64,000 nucleotides of DNA from Symbiodinium natans. Its lineage: Eukaryota; Sar; Dinophyceae; Suessiales; Symbiodiniaceae. Shown here one piece after another: positions 44,680-56,099 of this stretch. The stretch is from contig CAJNDS010002766.1 of assembly GCA_905221605.1 (NCBI GenBank), positions 122,001 to 186,000 of the forward strand, given 5' to 3'. Below the pieces are notes generated by a model. The model saw nothing but the letters and a program-made list of their open reading frames with translations. It was not told the origin of the DNA and did not search any database. Position 1 is the first letter of the stretch. Every line of letters begins with the position of its first letter. The position numbers were made by a program, and so were the translations under genes.

Positions 44680-47600
44680 CTTTTCGACAGATCCGGATTG
44701 GCAAGCCTGGACCAGTACGGTGACGGCGGATGACAGCGGGCTGGTCACGGCGATGTCGCTGAGAGAGCGCGCGTACAGAAGAAGGATGCAAATGGAGCTG
44801 GCCACAGTTTCTTCTGAGCAGTGGCGCGTGCTTTGAAGCTCTTCTCGGGGTCAGGGCCCACCAATCACGAGAGAGCTAGAAAGCGTGGAGTTGAGATTTT
44901 TGCGGGAAGGTAGAGGAGGTGTATATAGTCATACACACGCCTTTCCAACACGAGCTGGCAAATTCTCCATCATGCTCCGGCTCTCAACAGTCATAGCGAC
45001 AGCAAGGGGGAAAAATGGCCATGTGCGGCTGACAGCGCTTGACAGCCGACTGTCGATCTTGAAACCAGAAACCATGGGCTTCGCTGACTTGAACCTTTGT
45101 GCAGACCAGCCCTAATTCGTGAAGAGATGAGGCTGGGGACAGCACCAGCTTCATGGAGGGGCATGTATGCAATGTGCCCCTGCGCATGCCATGGATGGTG
45201 GATGGTCGATGAAACGCATGCTTTGGGTTGAGAGCCTCTGCGATAACAGCCAAGGCGTATGCCCTGGCGACGATGGTTCTGGTACGTCTGCCATATGTGC
45301 ATGCGTGGTTTGGCACCACAAGTCATTGGCTCCACGAACATAATGTTAAAGCTAAAGCCATCCCATACCCTACTCGTGAAGGAATGATGTGGAGTACACC
45401 ATCAGCTTCACGGATGTGAGCACGCAGAAGCCACGAAGCCGTGGACGCGTGTTAATCTCAGTCGAAGTTGGGTGCCCGCGAAAAGCAGTCTTGCCGTCTT
45501 TGCTGAATGTTGCGGCTGCTGGAAGCGTGGAAAGCAGCGGTCACTACTAGCCGTGGCCAGTGCTGCGAACGGCCGTTTAAGCGGGCCATGTCTGCACGCT
45601 AAGTATAAGGGCTGCAGCCACAGACGACTAAGGGATGGGCGACATGTTTGATCCCGGCCACAGGAGACGTGCTAGAGTTGCTACCCACCAAGAAGAGAAT
45701 GCTGTCACGCCTCTGTGATAAAGCCCACTGCATAGCTTACATGCACACCCTGCTGCAGCGAATATTCTGCACTGGCCTATGCCGGATGCCCCCTATAGAA
45801 ACCCTAGACCCGAAACCCTGCAAAGCTGTTGGATCTACCTATGCCTCGGAATGGTCGAGGAGAGCTGACTTTGTGACCAGAACTGCAAAATGCCGACTTG
45901 CAAGAGGCCGCCAACTCTAAGGGCGTTTGGGCAATCGAGCACGTGGGCATGCAGTCAGCCCTAAGAGCTTCTGCGCACGGAACTTCTGCTGACAAGGACA
46001 ACCCTGCCCTTGCAGCTTGCATGGATCCGGTCTACAAGATGCTTGTAACATCTGCATGCCGCGATGACGCCAAATCTCTTGCTGGCATCGCCAACTTCAG
46101 CAGGGAGGCATGGTCTTCATGGTTTAGGGCAGTTTAGGGTTCATGGTTTAGGCTTGGCCCGAGGCCGGCTGTGTCTAGCAAGAACCGCTCCAAAATGAAT
46201 CCCGGCGGGCCGCAAGAAAGCAACGGGGCCTTGCGACACCAGTCTGAAAGAGCGAGATTGTCAGCATCTCTTCAGCTCCACCTTGGGAGCTGGGGGCACA
46301 GGGAAAACCACGTCTGGGAGAGACCCTGTGCTCCACAATGCAGTAGTGCCGTCATGTGCAGCACCCCGGAAGAGTGACGTGTGATTCTCACAAAGCCAAC
46401 CCTGCGTAGAAGATAGCCCGAGATACCTACAGAAAGGCCACTGGTTGGCCGATAATACTGCAATTGGCCGATGAAGTTGCGGGAGCCAGCTCAAACGATC
46501 TGCCTTGAGATGAGGCCGATACGGAGGCTCAGTCTCAGTACAAGCAGCAAGCGCTGCAGGATGGTGTGTGGCAGCTGGGTGGATATGCGAGCGGCGGTCA
46601 GCAAGCGTGTGCGAGCATGTGGAACTGCGGTACTCCGGCAGAGGCAGGGGCCTCTTCACAACCCTGGGGCAGTTGTCACGGGCCAAGACCCAAAGCCGCG
46701 TGTGCAGACAGGAACGCAGCATCCACAGCTGTGATCTGGCGGCGCCGCCTCACAGCACGCCCGTTGCTTCTCGCGACTGCAAGTGCCAACTGTTCGGGAA
46801 GACGTGAGTTGATCACGGCAGCGCTGGTGCCCTCGGTTGTAGCAACAGCCTCAGCGAGCCGGTGCAGGAAAGCGGCAGCTGACTTGGAGCAACCACCTTG
46901 GTTCTCAAGGACGACGGGCTGAAATACCAGCTTGGGCACAAAGGTCACGCGGTTGTGTTGAGCTGGCACTTGTGAAGCGTATAGGCCTCTGCCGCTCCTG
47001 CGGGGGACTGCCATGTAGCGTCCCAATGACCCGGGCCGAGTGCATTGATGACAGCGAAGTCAAGAGCCTCACTGTGGTGGTCCGGACATGCTGAAATTAG
47101 GTGCAACTTCCGATTGGTCTCCGAGCAAGATGCGGAAGATGCCACTCCAGGGGAAATACCTCAACATGGCTCAACTTCCAACTCCAGGGTTGGGTCTGCC
47201 TTTACAATATGAGTCCGCTACGGCATGCGATGCGCTCGTGCCTCTAGGGGCAAAGGACGCCTCTCACACGCGACCAGAAAGGCTCTGTCCTTGAGGGGTT
47301 TATGGTTCAAGGATGAAAAGACATTCAATCGCTCAATCTCCTTTGCTATGCTTTGCTGCGCTCTTGGACAGAGATGCTGCATGAAAGTGAAGCGTTTCAA
47401 AACTCCGGTTCAGATGTCACAAACCTTCGCAACTAAAAATCATCCAGAGAAGAGCACCCATCTCGCTCTTGGCCCAGACCACAGCAGGATCTGCTTACCG
47501 GCCGGCGATGGAGTGTGGACCCTCCAAGGCACGTGCTAAACGCAGATACGTGAACCCACTGCCAATTGAGCCATTTGAAAGGGTAAGTCGTGCAGTCAAG

Positions 47601-48240
47601 CCCTGCCTTCCGCCGACCCAGGGATGCTCTCGCATCTTATCTCACGGCTGACACAAGATGTGCAGCAGCAATGAGATTCCGAAGCAACTCCTATAGCACA
47701 CGCCCACATGTGCCCAGGAAAACACGCGGCAGATGCAAGAATCTCTGGACTTCTGGGGCCTGAGGCAGCCCTGGCTCCATGGGTCTGAGTGGGCATTTGC
47801 CATGAGAGTTGCTTGTAGGCATCCGTATTCTCAACATAGCCCCAAGAAGATCAAGAAGAACCCTAAACCCTGAACCCTGAACAGTGGACCCTAAGGAAAG
47901 CCCCAGCGTCCCTCTCTGTGGGACTGGAGGAAAGACGCGTGCAAGGTTCTCCGGGAACGACCCTGAGGCCTCCAATCGTTGCAGCGTACCGAAATCTTGA
48001 GCGCGACTTTTTCGGACGGCTCAGGCTCGAACCTGTCTTAACTCCAAGGGGCGTCCCAAAGCAAGGGGAGCACTCGCAAACCCTCCGCAAAGCCACGCCT
48101 CACTGGAGCCCCCCCCCCCCCCCCGAAACACGCACAGCCAGGAGCACCATTAGCACAGCGCAAAGTCAAGCATCAGAGGGTGTGGACTCATGGTTCCCCG
48201 AGGCTCATGGTCCAATGCTCGCTGATGTGTGCGCCCAGAG
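44680..48240. other. No gene recognised
   Basis: Mixed-composition sequence with many short overlapping frames and no domain-like content. The poly-C run at ~48110-48124 and small CCCTAAA/CCCTGAA patches near 47860 are the only repeats seen. Confidence 0.4.
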
Positions 48241-48249
48241 ACGGAACGA

Positions 48250-50140
48250 TTTGGGGTTTAGGGGTTTAGGGTTTGGGGTTTAGGGTTTGGGGTTTAGGGT
48301 TTAGGGTTTAGGGTTTAGGGTTTAGGGAAACATCTCAGGGAGGCCGGGCCGCGCCATACGTATCACCACACGAGCTACCGGCGCGAGGACGACAGGCAAA
48401 GCGAGGAGTTGAACCGCTGGTGTGGTGTCGCAGGACGAAGGTTGCGGTGATCAGCTCATAACCTCAAGGGGAGGCATTCAGAGAGGACACCAGTGGTGAG
48501 GAGGGGTTAGCCACAAGGTAGGCCTCCATATCCAGCGCGTCTCTTCATCCCCCTTAATTAGCAGATGATATCGGCGCCCGCCTTCGTTCTATAGAGAAAC
48601 TGGTCAATGATATTTTAGGTGGCCACCTAAACGCTCTTGAAAGCCAGAGTCTCTGTAAAACGTGACGTGCGACAGAGCCTCCGAGTCTATGACATGACTT
48701 CTACACCGTACCATGCAATTCTTTCATACCATGTCTGTCTGCGAAATGACCTAAACCGGCTAAAAATGGAGGGCGATGGAGCCTTCGCGGCCCAAAAGCG
48801 ATCAAAAGCGGCAGCACAAGAACATACCACGGCTAAAGGGTTTGGGATGGCTCTTGCCTTAAAGGGGACCCCGAAAAGTTACCGGTAACATTTCCAGGTC
48901 TCTCGCCGGGCATCTGGGAAGAACATGCAAACCTACCCCACAATCCGTGTAACATTTCAAAGACATGAAAGAGACAGAGAACTAAAGCACACATGTGTTG
49001 GTCTTTGCGTGGGCAAGACACACAAGCTAAAATGTTACCAAGCCTGGGGGGGAGGTCTCCTGGTAACAATTCCGACCGCCAAAAATGTTTCCACGAAACC
49101 ATCGGTAACTGACGCAGCGCCTCCCCTTGGAAACATTTCCTAAAGCAGGGCCGTGTTTAGGTTAGGGTGTCATGAGGTTTTGCACGTCGCTGATCTGCAT
49201 GGGCTTACATCTTCTGCCGGCTTGAATTACACATGGAGATGGTCCCAGGCGCGCATCAAGAATGATGCTTGCCGTTGCTCCACGAATCAAGAGGACGCAA
49301 CAAGAACGCGTCACCTCTGCTAAGAAAGTTAGTCGGCGTCCCCCACACTTTGGCAACAGGAGCTGTCACATGCCTGCAATGACAGTCGAACATCTGCACG
49401 GTCTGCAGTTGCACCGTGCAGGCCAGGGTGCATGCTCCGTCTGGAGTCCCCGAAATGAACTGAAGGCACTCGCCAGCCGTCTGGCCGTGTGCAATGTACG
49501 CCTGCAAAAGAACCTGTTATGCAAGCAGCGTTGTGATTGAAAGACTGCAAGTTCCCAATGTAGCGCTGCAGGAATAGTCATGTCGACGTGCCATATGCAC
49601 TGGGAGTCGATCACATGCACAAGGTGCCGTCACGCCCCGGGCGTGAGAGTCTTGACACACTCAGCGCATTCACAGCTTTGCTTTGAAGCCAAGGAACGCA
49701 CATGCACAACGTGCACAACGTGAATGCTGTCATGCCTCGGCAATGAAAGTCCTTGGGAATTCTCCATTTAGGGATTGTCAAGAAAGGAGCTGCACTCGAC
49801 ATGCTGGCGCACCAGCCGGCTTAGACTCCTATAGTTGTCCCCTGCACGCAAGGAGTCAAGGAGTCCCTAGATCCCAAGCCAACCCTAAAACTTACAAACC
49901 CTAAACCCTAAACCCTAAACCCCAAACCCCAAACCCTAAACCCTAAACTCTCAGATTAGCATGGCGCGCTCTTGCATAGCCTCGCATGGGGGATCCCGGG
50001 CTTGAAAACAATGCACATGACGTGCTGCTGGGCGCCAGCTCACGGGTGCAGGGAGATGGGGTTTAGGGTTTAGGGTTGAGGGTTTAGGGTTTAGGGTTTA
50101 GGGTTTAGGGTTTAGGGTTTAGGGTTTAGGGTTTAGGGAC
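48250..50140. other. Telomeric patches and a GGTAACATTTCC-rich interval
   Basis: Arrays lie at 48253-48327, 49898-49948 and 50060-50138. Between ~48870 and 49140, GGTAACATTTCC-like words occur at least six times in both orientations, suggesting one or more inverted-repeat elements. No gene was recognised. Confidence 0.55.
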
Positions 50141-50729
50141 AAAAACTGTCACAAGAATTGACAATCACTCAAGCAGGAGTGTGCTTCAAATCCCTTGCAT
50201 TGCTTCCTGGCTCATGCGCGTGTGCTGCCACATCCTTGCTATGAGATCACTTGCAGTCACGCCCTCTGCCAAAGAAGCACTCTGGAAACCCTAAACCCTA
50301 AACCCTAATCCTATTTGCAACACCTGCTTCATGCTCCAACTTGTATTGGCCACGGGAGGTGCAGCGAACAGCGCGGCGAACGGGCCCTGCTGATATCTGC
50401 ACAATAACAGAAGTACACACAAGGGCATACCAATGCTGTGTCCAAGAATGCGAATCCATGGGCAAACATACGCGGCAAAATCTGACAAACTGTAGACTCC
50501 TGCTCATCCTGCATGCCACGCACGTGCATCACTTTCGGCGCCTTGCACGCGTACTTTCCACACGTCTGTGCCCAAAAATGCATGCAGCTACGCGGAGCAG
50601 CAGGCGGTTCCACAAAGGTCGATGCGTGCCGATGCCACGCTTAGCCCTGCTAAACACCAATGTCTTGAAAACACTGGGACGGCAATGACATTGAGCATTC
50701 TGGTAAAGAGTATAACATTTAATGCTTAA

Positions 50730-52460
50730 GCTTCCGAACAAACAACGTCTCGGTGCTGCAAGTTGGAGAAATCTAGCCTGCTCCACTTACTGCTCTGATC
50801 ATAAGCTTTCTTCAAGTACAGCATTTCCTCATCTACTTCCGACTGATTGCTCCAAACACGATCCTCTGCCTCCTCAACATCTCGGCCCCATGTGCAAGAC
50901 CTGGACGTGAGGATGCTCTGCACCAATCCGATCGAAGTGAAGTCCCGGAGCATCATGTCAACATTCGCGAGGTCCTGCCAGGAGCAAGAATGCGCGCATT
51001 GAACTCAGTGCAAGTCTAGGATGGCCCCCTAAAACCCTCCGAAACATATTCCTGAAGATGATCCTCTTAAGCCCAACAAGGGAAAACATGATATGTCTCA
51101 AGGGCCTGCCTAGATATGAACGGAAACTTCATTCTAGATGCCACATGCCCTCAAGACATGAAGCCACCCCTTGCATGGTACCATCCAGTCCCTACCCTAA
51201 ACCTTAAACCTTAAACCCTAAACCCTAAACCCTAAACCCTAAACCCTAAACCCTAAACCCTAAACCCTAAACCCTAAACCCTAAACCCTAAACCCTAAAC
51301 CCTAAACCCTACCGCCTGGCAAGCCTGCAGCCCTCTTCGATGAAAAGCCTGTATTCGCACAAACACAAAGCCCCCACAAAGTGGCGAAGGCACCAAAATA
51401 CCCTTTCTAGACCTAGGAGGAAGGTTTAGGGTTTAGGGTTTCGGGTTTAGGGCTACCAGTCGCAAGAGTAACCCAGGAATAAAAAGGGTACCCTTCTTGG
51501 CGTTAAGGGGCTTCTGAGGCAACCCCAACCCTACAAGGGCCCTAGCTTTTCAACCCAAGGGCCCATACTTGAGAACCCGTCAATGAAGGCAAGGGACCAG
51601 AGGGGCCCAAACCCGAACCCTAAACCCCAAACCCAAAACCCCAAACCCCAAACCCTAAACCCTAAACCCTAAACCCCAAACCCTAAACCCTAAACCCTAA
51701 ACCCTAAACCCTCTAAATCGGCCCACCTCTGTCACCTCTGTGCCATAAGGATCCATGTGGCAAGCTGCGGCTCAGAAGCTGGATTGGTTTCGGTTTCAGA
51801 GTTTCGGGTTTAGGGTTTAGGGAGGTTGGGGTTTAGGATTTAGGGGGCACATCCTTTTGGTTCAGGCTGCTTCAGGCTGAGGGCTCAGTGGCTTCGAGTT
51901 CGAGTTCACCAATCGCAGGATGTTGAGTAGTGAACATTGGCCGGGCTGTCATGAAAACAAGCTTTGGAACAACGACTCTCTACTTGAAGTTTCTTCGGCT
52001 CTTGGCGTGTGCACGCGACGTCTAGGATGGAAAGGCACTACGGACCTGTAGCCAAGATGGTAGCATCACACAGAAACTCACAGGCTATGGACCGGTGGAC
52101 CTAGGGTTTAGGGTTTAGGGTTTAGGGTTTAGGGTTTAGGGTTTAGGGTTTAGGAAGGTGCGAAAGCGACATACTCAGCCAAACTTCGATGTGACTGCCA
52201 CGCCAGCTGCGCTTGATTGCCACCCCTGGATGATGTCAAACTGGTCTGAAAAAAAAGCAAAACGCGTCGAACAAGTTCGCAGTTGAAATACGGGGGTTTA
52301 CAAAAATAAGGGACCCCTAATATAGACCCCCCCAAATCGTCGGATTCCCTTGAAAAATACGGGCCCCCATAGGGACCCCTATGATTCGTAAAACCCCCAA
52401 ATACGGAACTCCGAAGCGAACAGCCAAGGGAACACTCCCAGCCGAGGAATGACAGCCCCT
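50730..52460 (-). CDS. Probable multi-exon gene, unidentified
   Basis: Several protein-like exons lie on the minus strand between repeats. Examples are ~52400-52455 (RLGVFPWLFASEF), ~52160-52285 (ELVRRVLLFFQ), ~51560-51590 (LWSLAFIDGFSS), ~51320-51400 (FVGALCLCEYRLFIEEG) and ~50765-50990, which reads LANVDMMLRDFTSIGLVQS and then an acidic helical stretch. An ATG with MDPYGTEVTEVGR is at 51756. Introns would contain a family A element (51016-51112), a family D-like element (~51455-51545) and telomeric arrays. I recognise no family, and exon linkage is a guess. Confidence 0.35.
51016..51112. repeat. Family A element
   Basis: CTAGGATGGCCCCCTAAAAC, then ACATATTCCTGAAGATGATC, then the closing GGGCCTGCCTAG. 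It shares these blocks with 23904-24005 over ~95 bp. It begins and ends with CTAG. Confidence 0.88.
51190..51312. repeat. CCCTAAA array
   Basis: About sixteen units, near perfect. A second block (51605-51715) follows, with CCCCAAA variants. Confidence 0.93.
52291..52397. repeat. Inverted-repeat element, family C
   Basis: CGGGGGTTTACAAAAATAAGG at the left is matched by TTCGTAAAACCCCCAAATACG at the right, ~107 bp. It sits between two candidate exons of the minus-strand gene. Confidence 0.82.
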
Positions 52461-52549
52461 TTTGGAGGGGTTGAGGGTTTAGGGTTTAGGCTTTATAATA
52501 GGGTTATTTAGGGTTTAGGGCTTAGGGGTTGGGATCTTCCTCCATATAC

Positions 52550-52612
52550 TAACAGTCCTTGATACAGAATATAGTAACCCCCTAGTTTTATCCCCATCAA
52601 GGACTGTTTCTA
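52550..52612. repeat. Small element with 13-bp terminal inverted repeats
   Basis: AACAGTCCTTGAT and its exact inverse ATCAAGGACTGTT bound a ~60-bp AT-rich sequence. Only one copy was seen. Confidence 0.75.
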
Positions 52613-53399
52613 AGGGAACATCCCAAGGCTACGAGAAGACTGGCAAGAAACGGGGATCTCCGGACAGGTGCGGACGGCGGGATCACTTTAGGGTTTAAGT
52701 CATTACGAAGGTTTCTGCAGCCCTATGCTTTCTGACGATGCTCTGGCCATGAACCTTTCAGTTGAACGATTCTCGCCCATCAAGTGAGGTTGAGACTCTA
52801 GTCAAAAAGTCTGAGCGCCTTAACAGTCTTGTTCACAACACAAAGGCCTGCCTCAATTGATCTAATCTCATCCAGGATCCTCAACGTGCAACGCCTAATT
52901 CAAGCACTCCGATTTTCAAGGCAGCTGTTGTGTGAATATCACACATCCCACACTTTGTGAGGCTCCGTGAATCTCTTCGGGCCGTGCGCTGCTGGGCACT
53001 GGCAGTGTGGCATCCTGACGGGGATTGTGCCGATGCTTCTGAGTGCCGACCAGAGGGTACCACGCAGGGTCACACTCTCAAGCTAACACTCTCAAGCCCA
53101 CAGAAACAGCGGGAGACAGGCTTGGAGCAGTGTGCACAAGCCCGCAACGAAGCTTCGGGGGAAACCATGGAGAGGCAAGCATCGGCGCGGCAGTCGCAAC
53201 TGGCCTTTCTTGCAAGCCTCCAGCGATCTGAGCGACCTCCGTGGCATCCCAAAAGGCCGCCATGCTGAACAGCCGGTCCTCGGGAACCCTTCGCCTTCGA
53301 AGCTTCCGAGGGATGCGCAAGGCAAAGCAAAGGGCCTTTTCCTGCGCGGCAAAGGCCGCTCAGCCTCGAATGCGTACTAAACGGTGGGACTGCTACCGT

Positions 53400-53612
53400 C
53401 ACCTGAGGCTTTTGGACAATCCAACACAAAGGGAGAGCAACCTGGCGCAGGCAGCGTGTGTGCGCGCCCCTTGCGAAACTCCTCCAGAAAGCACCTGCCC
53501 TACTTCTGAGGGCGGAGCTGGCACCCGTGGCCTTCACCATGCTATCACTGCGCGCAATAAAGGGCCACATCCATTGTGCTTTCGATGCCATTTTGTTTTG
53601 CCAATAGTTTTC
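53400..53612. repeat. Dispersed repeat R1, copy 1 (interrupted)
   Basis: CGCCCCTTGCGAAACTC, AAGCACCTGCCC, TTCTGAGGGCGGAGCT, CACTGCGCGCAATAAAGG and TTTTGTTTTGCCAA occur in the same order as at ~56900-57062. Copy 1 resumes at 53948 after the insertion. Confidence 0.85.
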
Positions 53613-53947
53613 AAGCGGGTAGGTTAACTCACATCTTCGCGTGTGAAGTCACATCTCCCCAGTGACACGCGGCTGCGAGCGAAGTCACATCACCCCGCGT
53701 AAAGTCGCATCACAGAGACATATGTTGAAGCCTTTCCCCCAATGCGCACGCGCCGCACGCGCATGTTCTCGACACCCATGCAAAATATGCACTTGTCACC
53801 GCACGCCTGGGAGGGGAGCACATTTTTGTCAGCGAGTGCTTGGGGGTGCAAGTGGGTGCTGACCAATCTTGGAATTCGCGAATCCCCGGTGTGCACGCGC
53901 CCGAGATACGACTTTACACAAGAGGATACGACTTAACCTACCCGCTT
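53613..53947. mobile_element. 335-bp non-autonomous element with perfect 15-bp terminal inverted repeats
   Basis: AAGCGGGTAGGTTAA (53613-53627) is the exact reverse complement of TTAACCTACCCGCTT (53933-53947). Subterminal GAAGTCACATC-like words repeat three times on the left, and GATACGACTT repeats on the right. It interrupts repeat R1, whose other copy (~57062) lacks it. There is no transposase inside, so it is MITE-like. The target duplication is not clear. Confidence 0.85.
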
Positions 53948-54029
53948 GGTAGCTTGGGGCTCCACCGCCCTTCTACACTCCACGTGGGCCACCGATCGAA
54001 GCTATGGCATCTGCCATAAGTGGACAAGA

Positions 54030-54080
54030 GGATAAAACCCTAAACCCTAAACCCTACACCCTAAACCCTAAACCCTAAAC
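54030..54080. repeat. CCCTAAA patch
   Basis: Six units with one CCCTACA variant. Confidence 0.9.
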
Positions 54081-54130
54081 CCAGCACCTCAGCACCTCCG
54101 GCTGACGACCCGGGAAAGGATGTCGTTCTC

Positions 54131-54982
54131 ATGGGAGAAAGAGGCGAAGCAGGAAGGCTGAGGACCGGAGAAAGCTTCACATGTCCCTTCAATGAGTTAA
54201 TGAGTTCAACCGCCCTCAGGAGGAGCGACGAGCATGTCTTGTCCCAAGGGCTCCAGGGAACCTCCCTTTCGGAAAGCCATGACAGGCTTGATGAGCTTGC
54301 CTTAAGCGCTTCGTGGTTCTCAGATGCTTTCAGTGCTTTTGGCCCCCAAGCTTGGAAAGAAGAAGACAAAAAGCTTTAGCAGAGCGGGATGAGCAACTCC
54401 AAAGGTGCAACATGGGAGCCATGAAGGGGGTCTTGCGTCAACCGCTCCCGTCCCATCAGTCTCATCAGGAGCTTCCTTGCCCTCTGCCCGGCATCTGTGC
54501 AGATTTTGCTACCTCGGGTGCCAGCTGCCGAGGATGCCTCAAAAGCATTTCGAGGCCAAAAGGTTGTATTGCACAATTCTGGTGGCTCCCTGGCTTTGGC
54601 GGCTCTCTTACCAGAAACAGTTGGAACTGGTGATGTCAGACCAGGCAACTTCCTTGAACATCTGCGGAGCCTCCTTCAAGACAAAGGGCTCCGATTGTTT
54701 TCAAAGCAGACAAAAAAGTGTGCCCCCCAACCTTCTTTTCTGGATGTGAGGCCGCACAGCCCGCCAGTGACAGGAATTTCGCCCCAAGATGGACAAGGGC
54801 TTTTTGGCTTTTGGGAACCGTGTTTGGTCGCTCTAATTTATGTCTTCGCAAGTGATGCGTCCTCCAAAGCACACGCATTCTGGACGTGGAGTGTCCAATC
54901 CAGCTCTCATGCATGCATCAGTTGCATTGCGGGAGCCATTGCGGGAGCAGCATCAGTAGATGGAAGCAAAACACGTGCTTAG
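54131..54982 (+). CDS. Possible protein-coding segment, unidentified, with stops
   Basis: Two frame-2 open stretches (54131-54379 and 54497-54982) have protein-like composition, e.g. VVLHNSGGSLALAALLPE and FLEHLRSLLQDKGLRLF. Stops between them and a missing clear splice pair make this a weak gene or pseudogene candidate. I recognise no family. Confidence 0.25.
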
Positions 54983-54989
54983 TGCAGCT

Positions 54990-55990
54990 TTGATGGTACT
55001 TGCTTGGTAGAAGCTGTCTATGGCATTCTATGGCCATGTTTCTGACCTTTTTGCGGTCCCTGCAGGTACACTTTGTCTGCCTCCGCGCCATGCAGTCGGC
55101 TGAGGCATCTAGGCTACACATGACAGGTGGAGGAGTCGGCTGAGACGATCGACAGTCCGAGGCACTCTGCACATCTTCTTGACTTTTGAGGGCGGCAGCG
55201 GAGTGGTGTGGCCGCATGGTCCGCATCCGGAGTGTAGTGTCCTTCATGCAGTCGAAGCTCTTAAGCTGACTCGAGCATCTGCAGCACTGTGAGCTGCCGA
55301 GACGGAACGCACCATGCAGCTCCGGATCCGGAGCTTCTGAATCAGGCAAAAGCGGGGCACTTGCAAAGTCCCAGTAAGAGAGCAGTCAAAGGGTGGTTGT
55401 GATGCCACGTGCTTCCCAGTGGCTGCTATAGAGGCTCTTCTTGGATTCTTAGTTTTCTCAGACAACTGTTGCCTCTAAGAGCTTCTTTGAAACTGCTCCG
55501 CAAATGGCATGTTCTTGTTGAGGGTTCAAGGCTTTGGGCTTGAGGGGGAACATTTCGCTTCACGGCACAGGTGAAGCAGCTCAGCATGGCAAGCCGCTGA
55601 TACAGTTCACGCCTTTCTTCTGGAAGACCCAACGGAACTGTGGCTGTGGAGACGTCGCCACCCGGCAAGGACGTCGCACCATGTCCGTCGGGGCACGTGC
55701 CTGGGGCAGCAGCACTCAGAGATGCAGGTCATCCGACGCGGGCACCTCGAAAGTAGCAGCTCAAGCTCCCACACCCCCACTTTGAGTACTTCAGCCTTTG
55801 CGACAGTGGCCTGTGTGGCTGCTGTGCTCTGGGGTCCTGGAGGCTGCCATTGGGGGGGTATCCAGCATCTCCATCGTAGCTGGGGACCACCTTGGGGAGG
55901 GTCTGGCACACTGCGCTTGCATCGCACGACGCACCGCATATACCGCTTCCATGGCTTTGGCCTGAGGGGCAACTGAGCATGGACAAGAAC
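54990..55990. other. No gene recognised
   Basis: Overlapping short frames occur on both strands. A Cys-containing minus-strand frame at ~55729-55986 ends near a family D-like element and might be an exon, but the plus strand is equally open there. Confidence 0.35.
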
Positions 55991-55993
55991 CTA

Positions 55994-56096
55994 GTTGTCC
56001 AGTAACCTGGGGGAATTAAAGGTTAACCTTTGGGAGTATAAGGGGATTATGCTACCCCAAAAAGGTTAAAGGTTACCTACTCTACTACTAGGAGAA
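55994..56096. repeat. Family D-like inverted-repeat element
   Basis: CCTAGTTGTCCAGTAACCTGG opens it. AAAGGTTAACCTTTGGG and CCCCAAAAAGGTTAAAGGTTA form an imperfect inverted pair. It ends CTACTAGGAG. Confidence 0.65.
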
Positions 56097-56099
56097 ACC

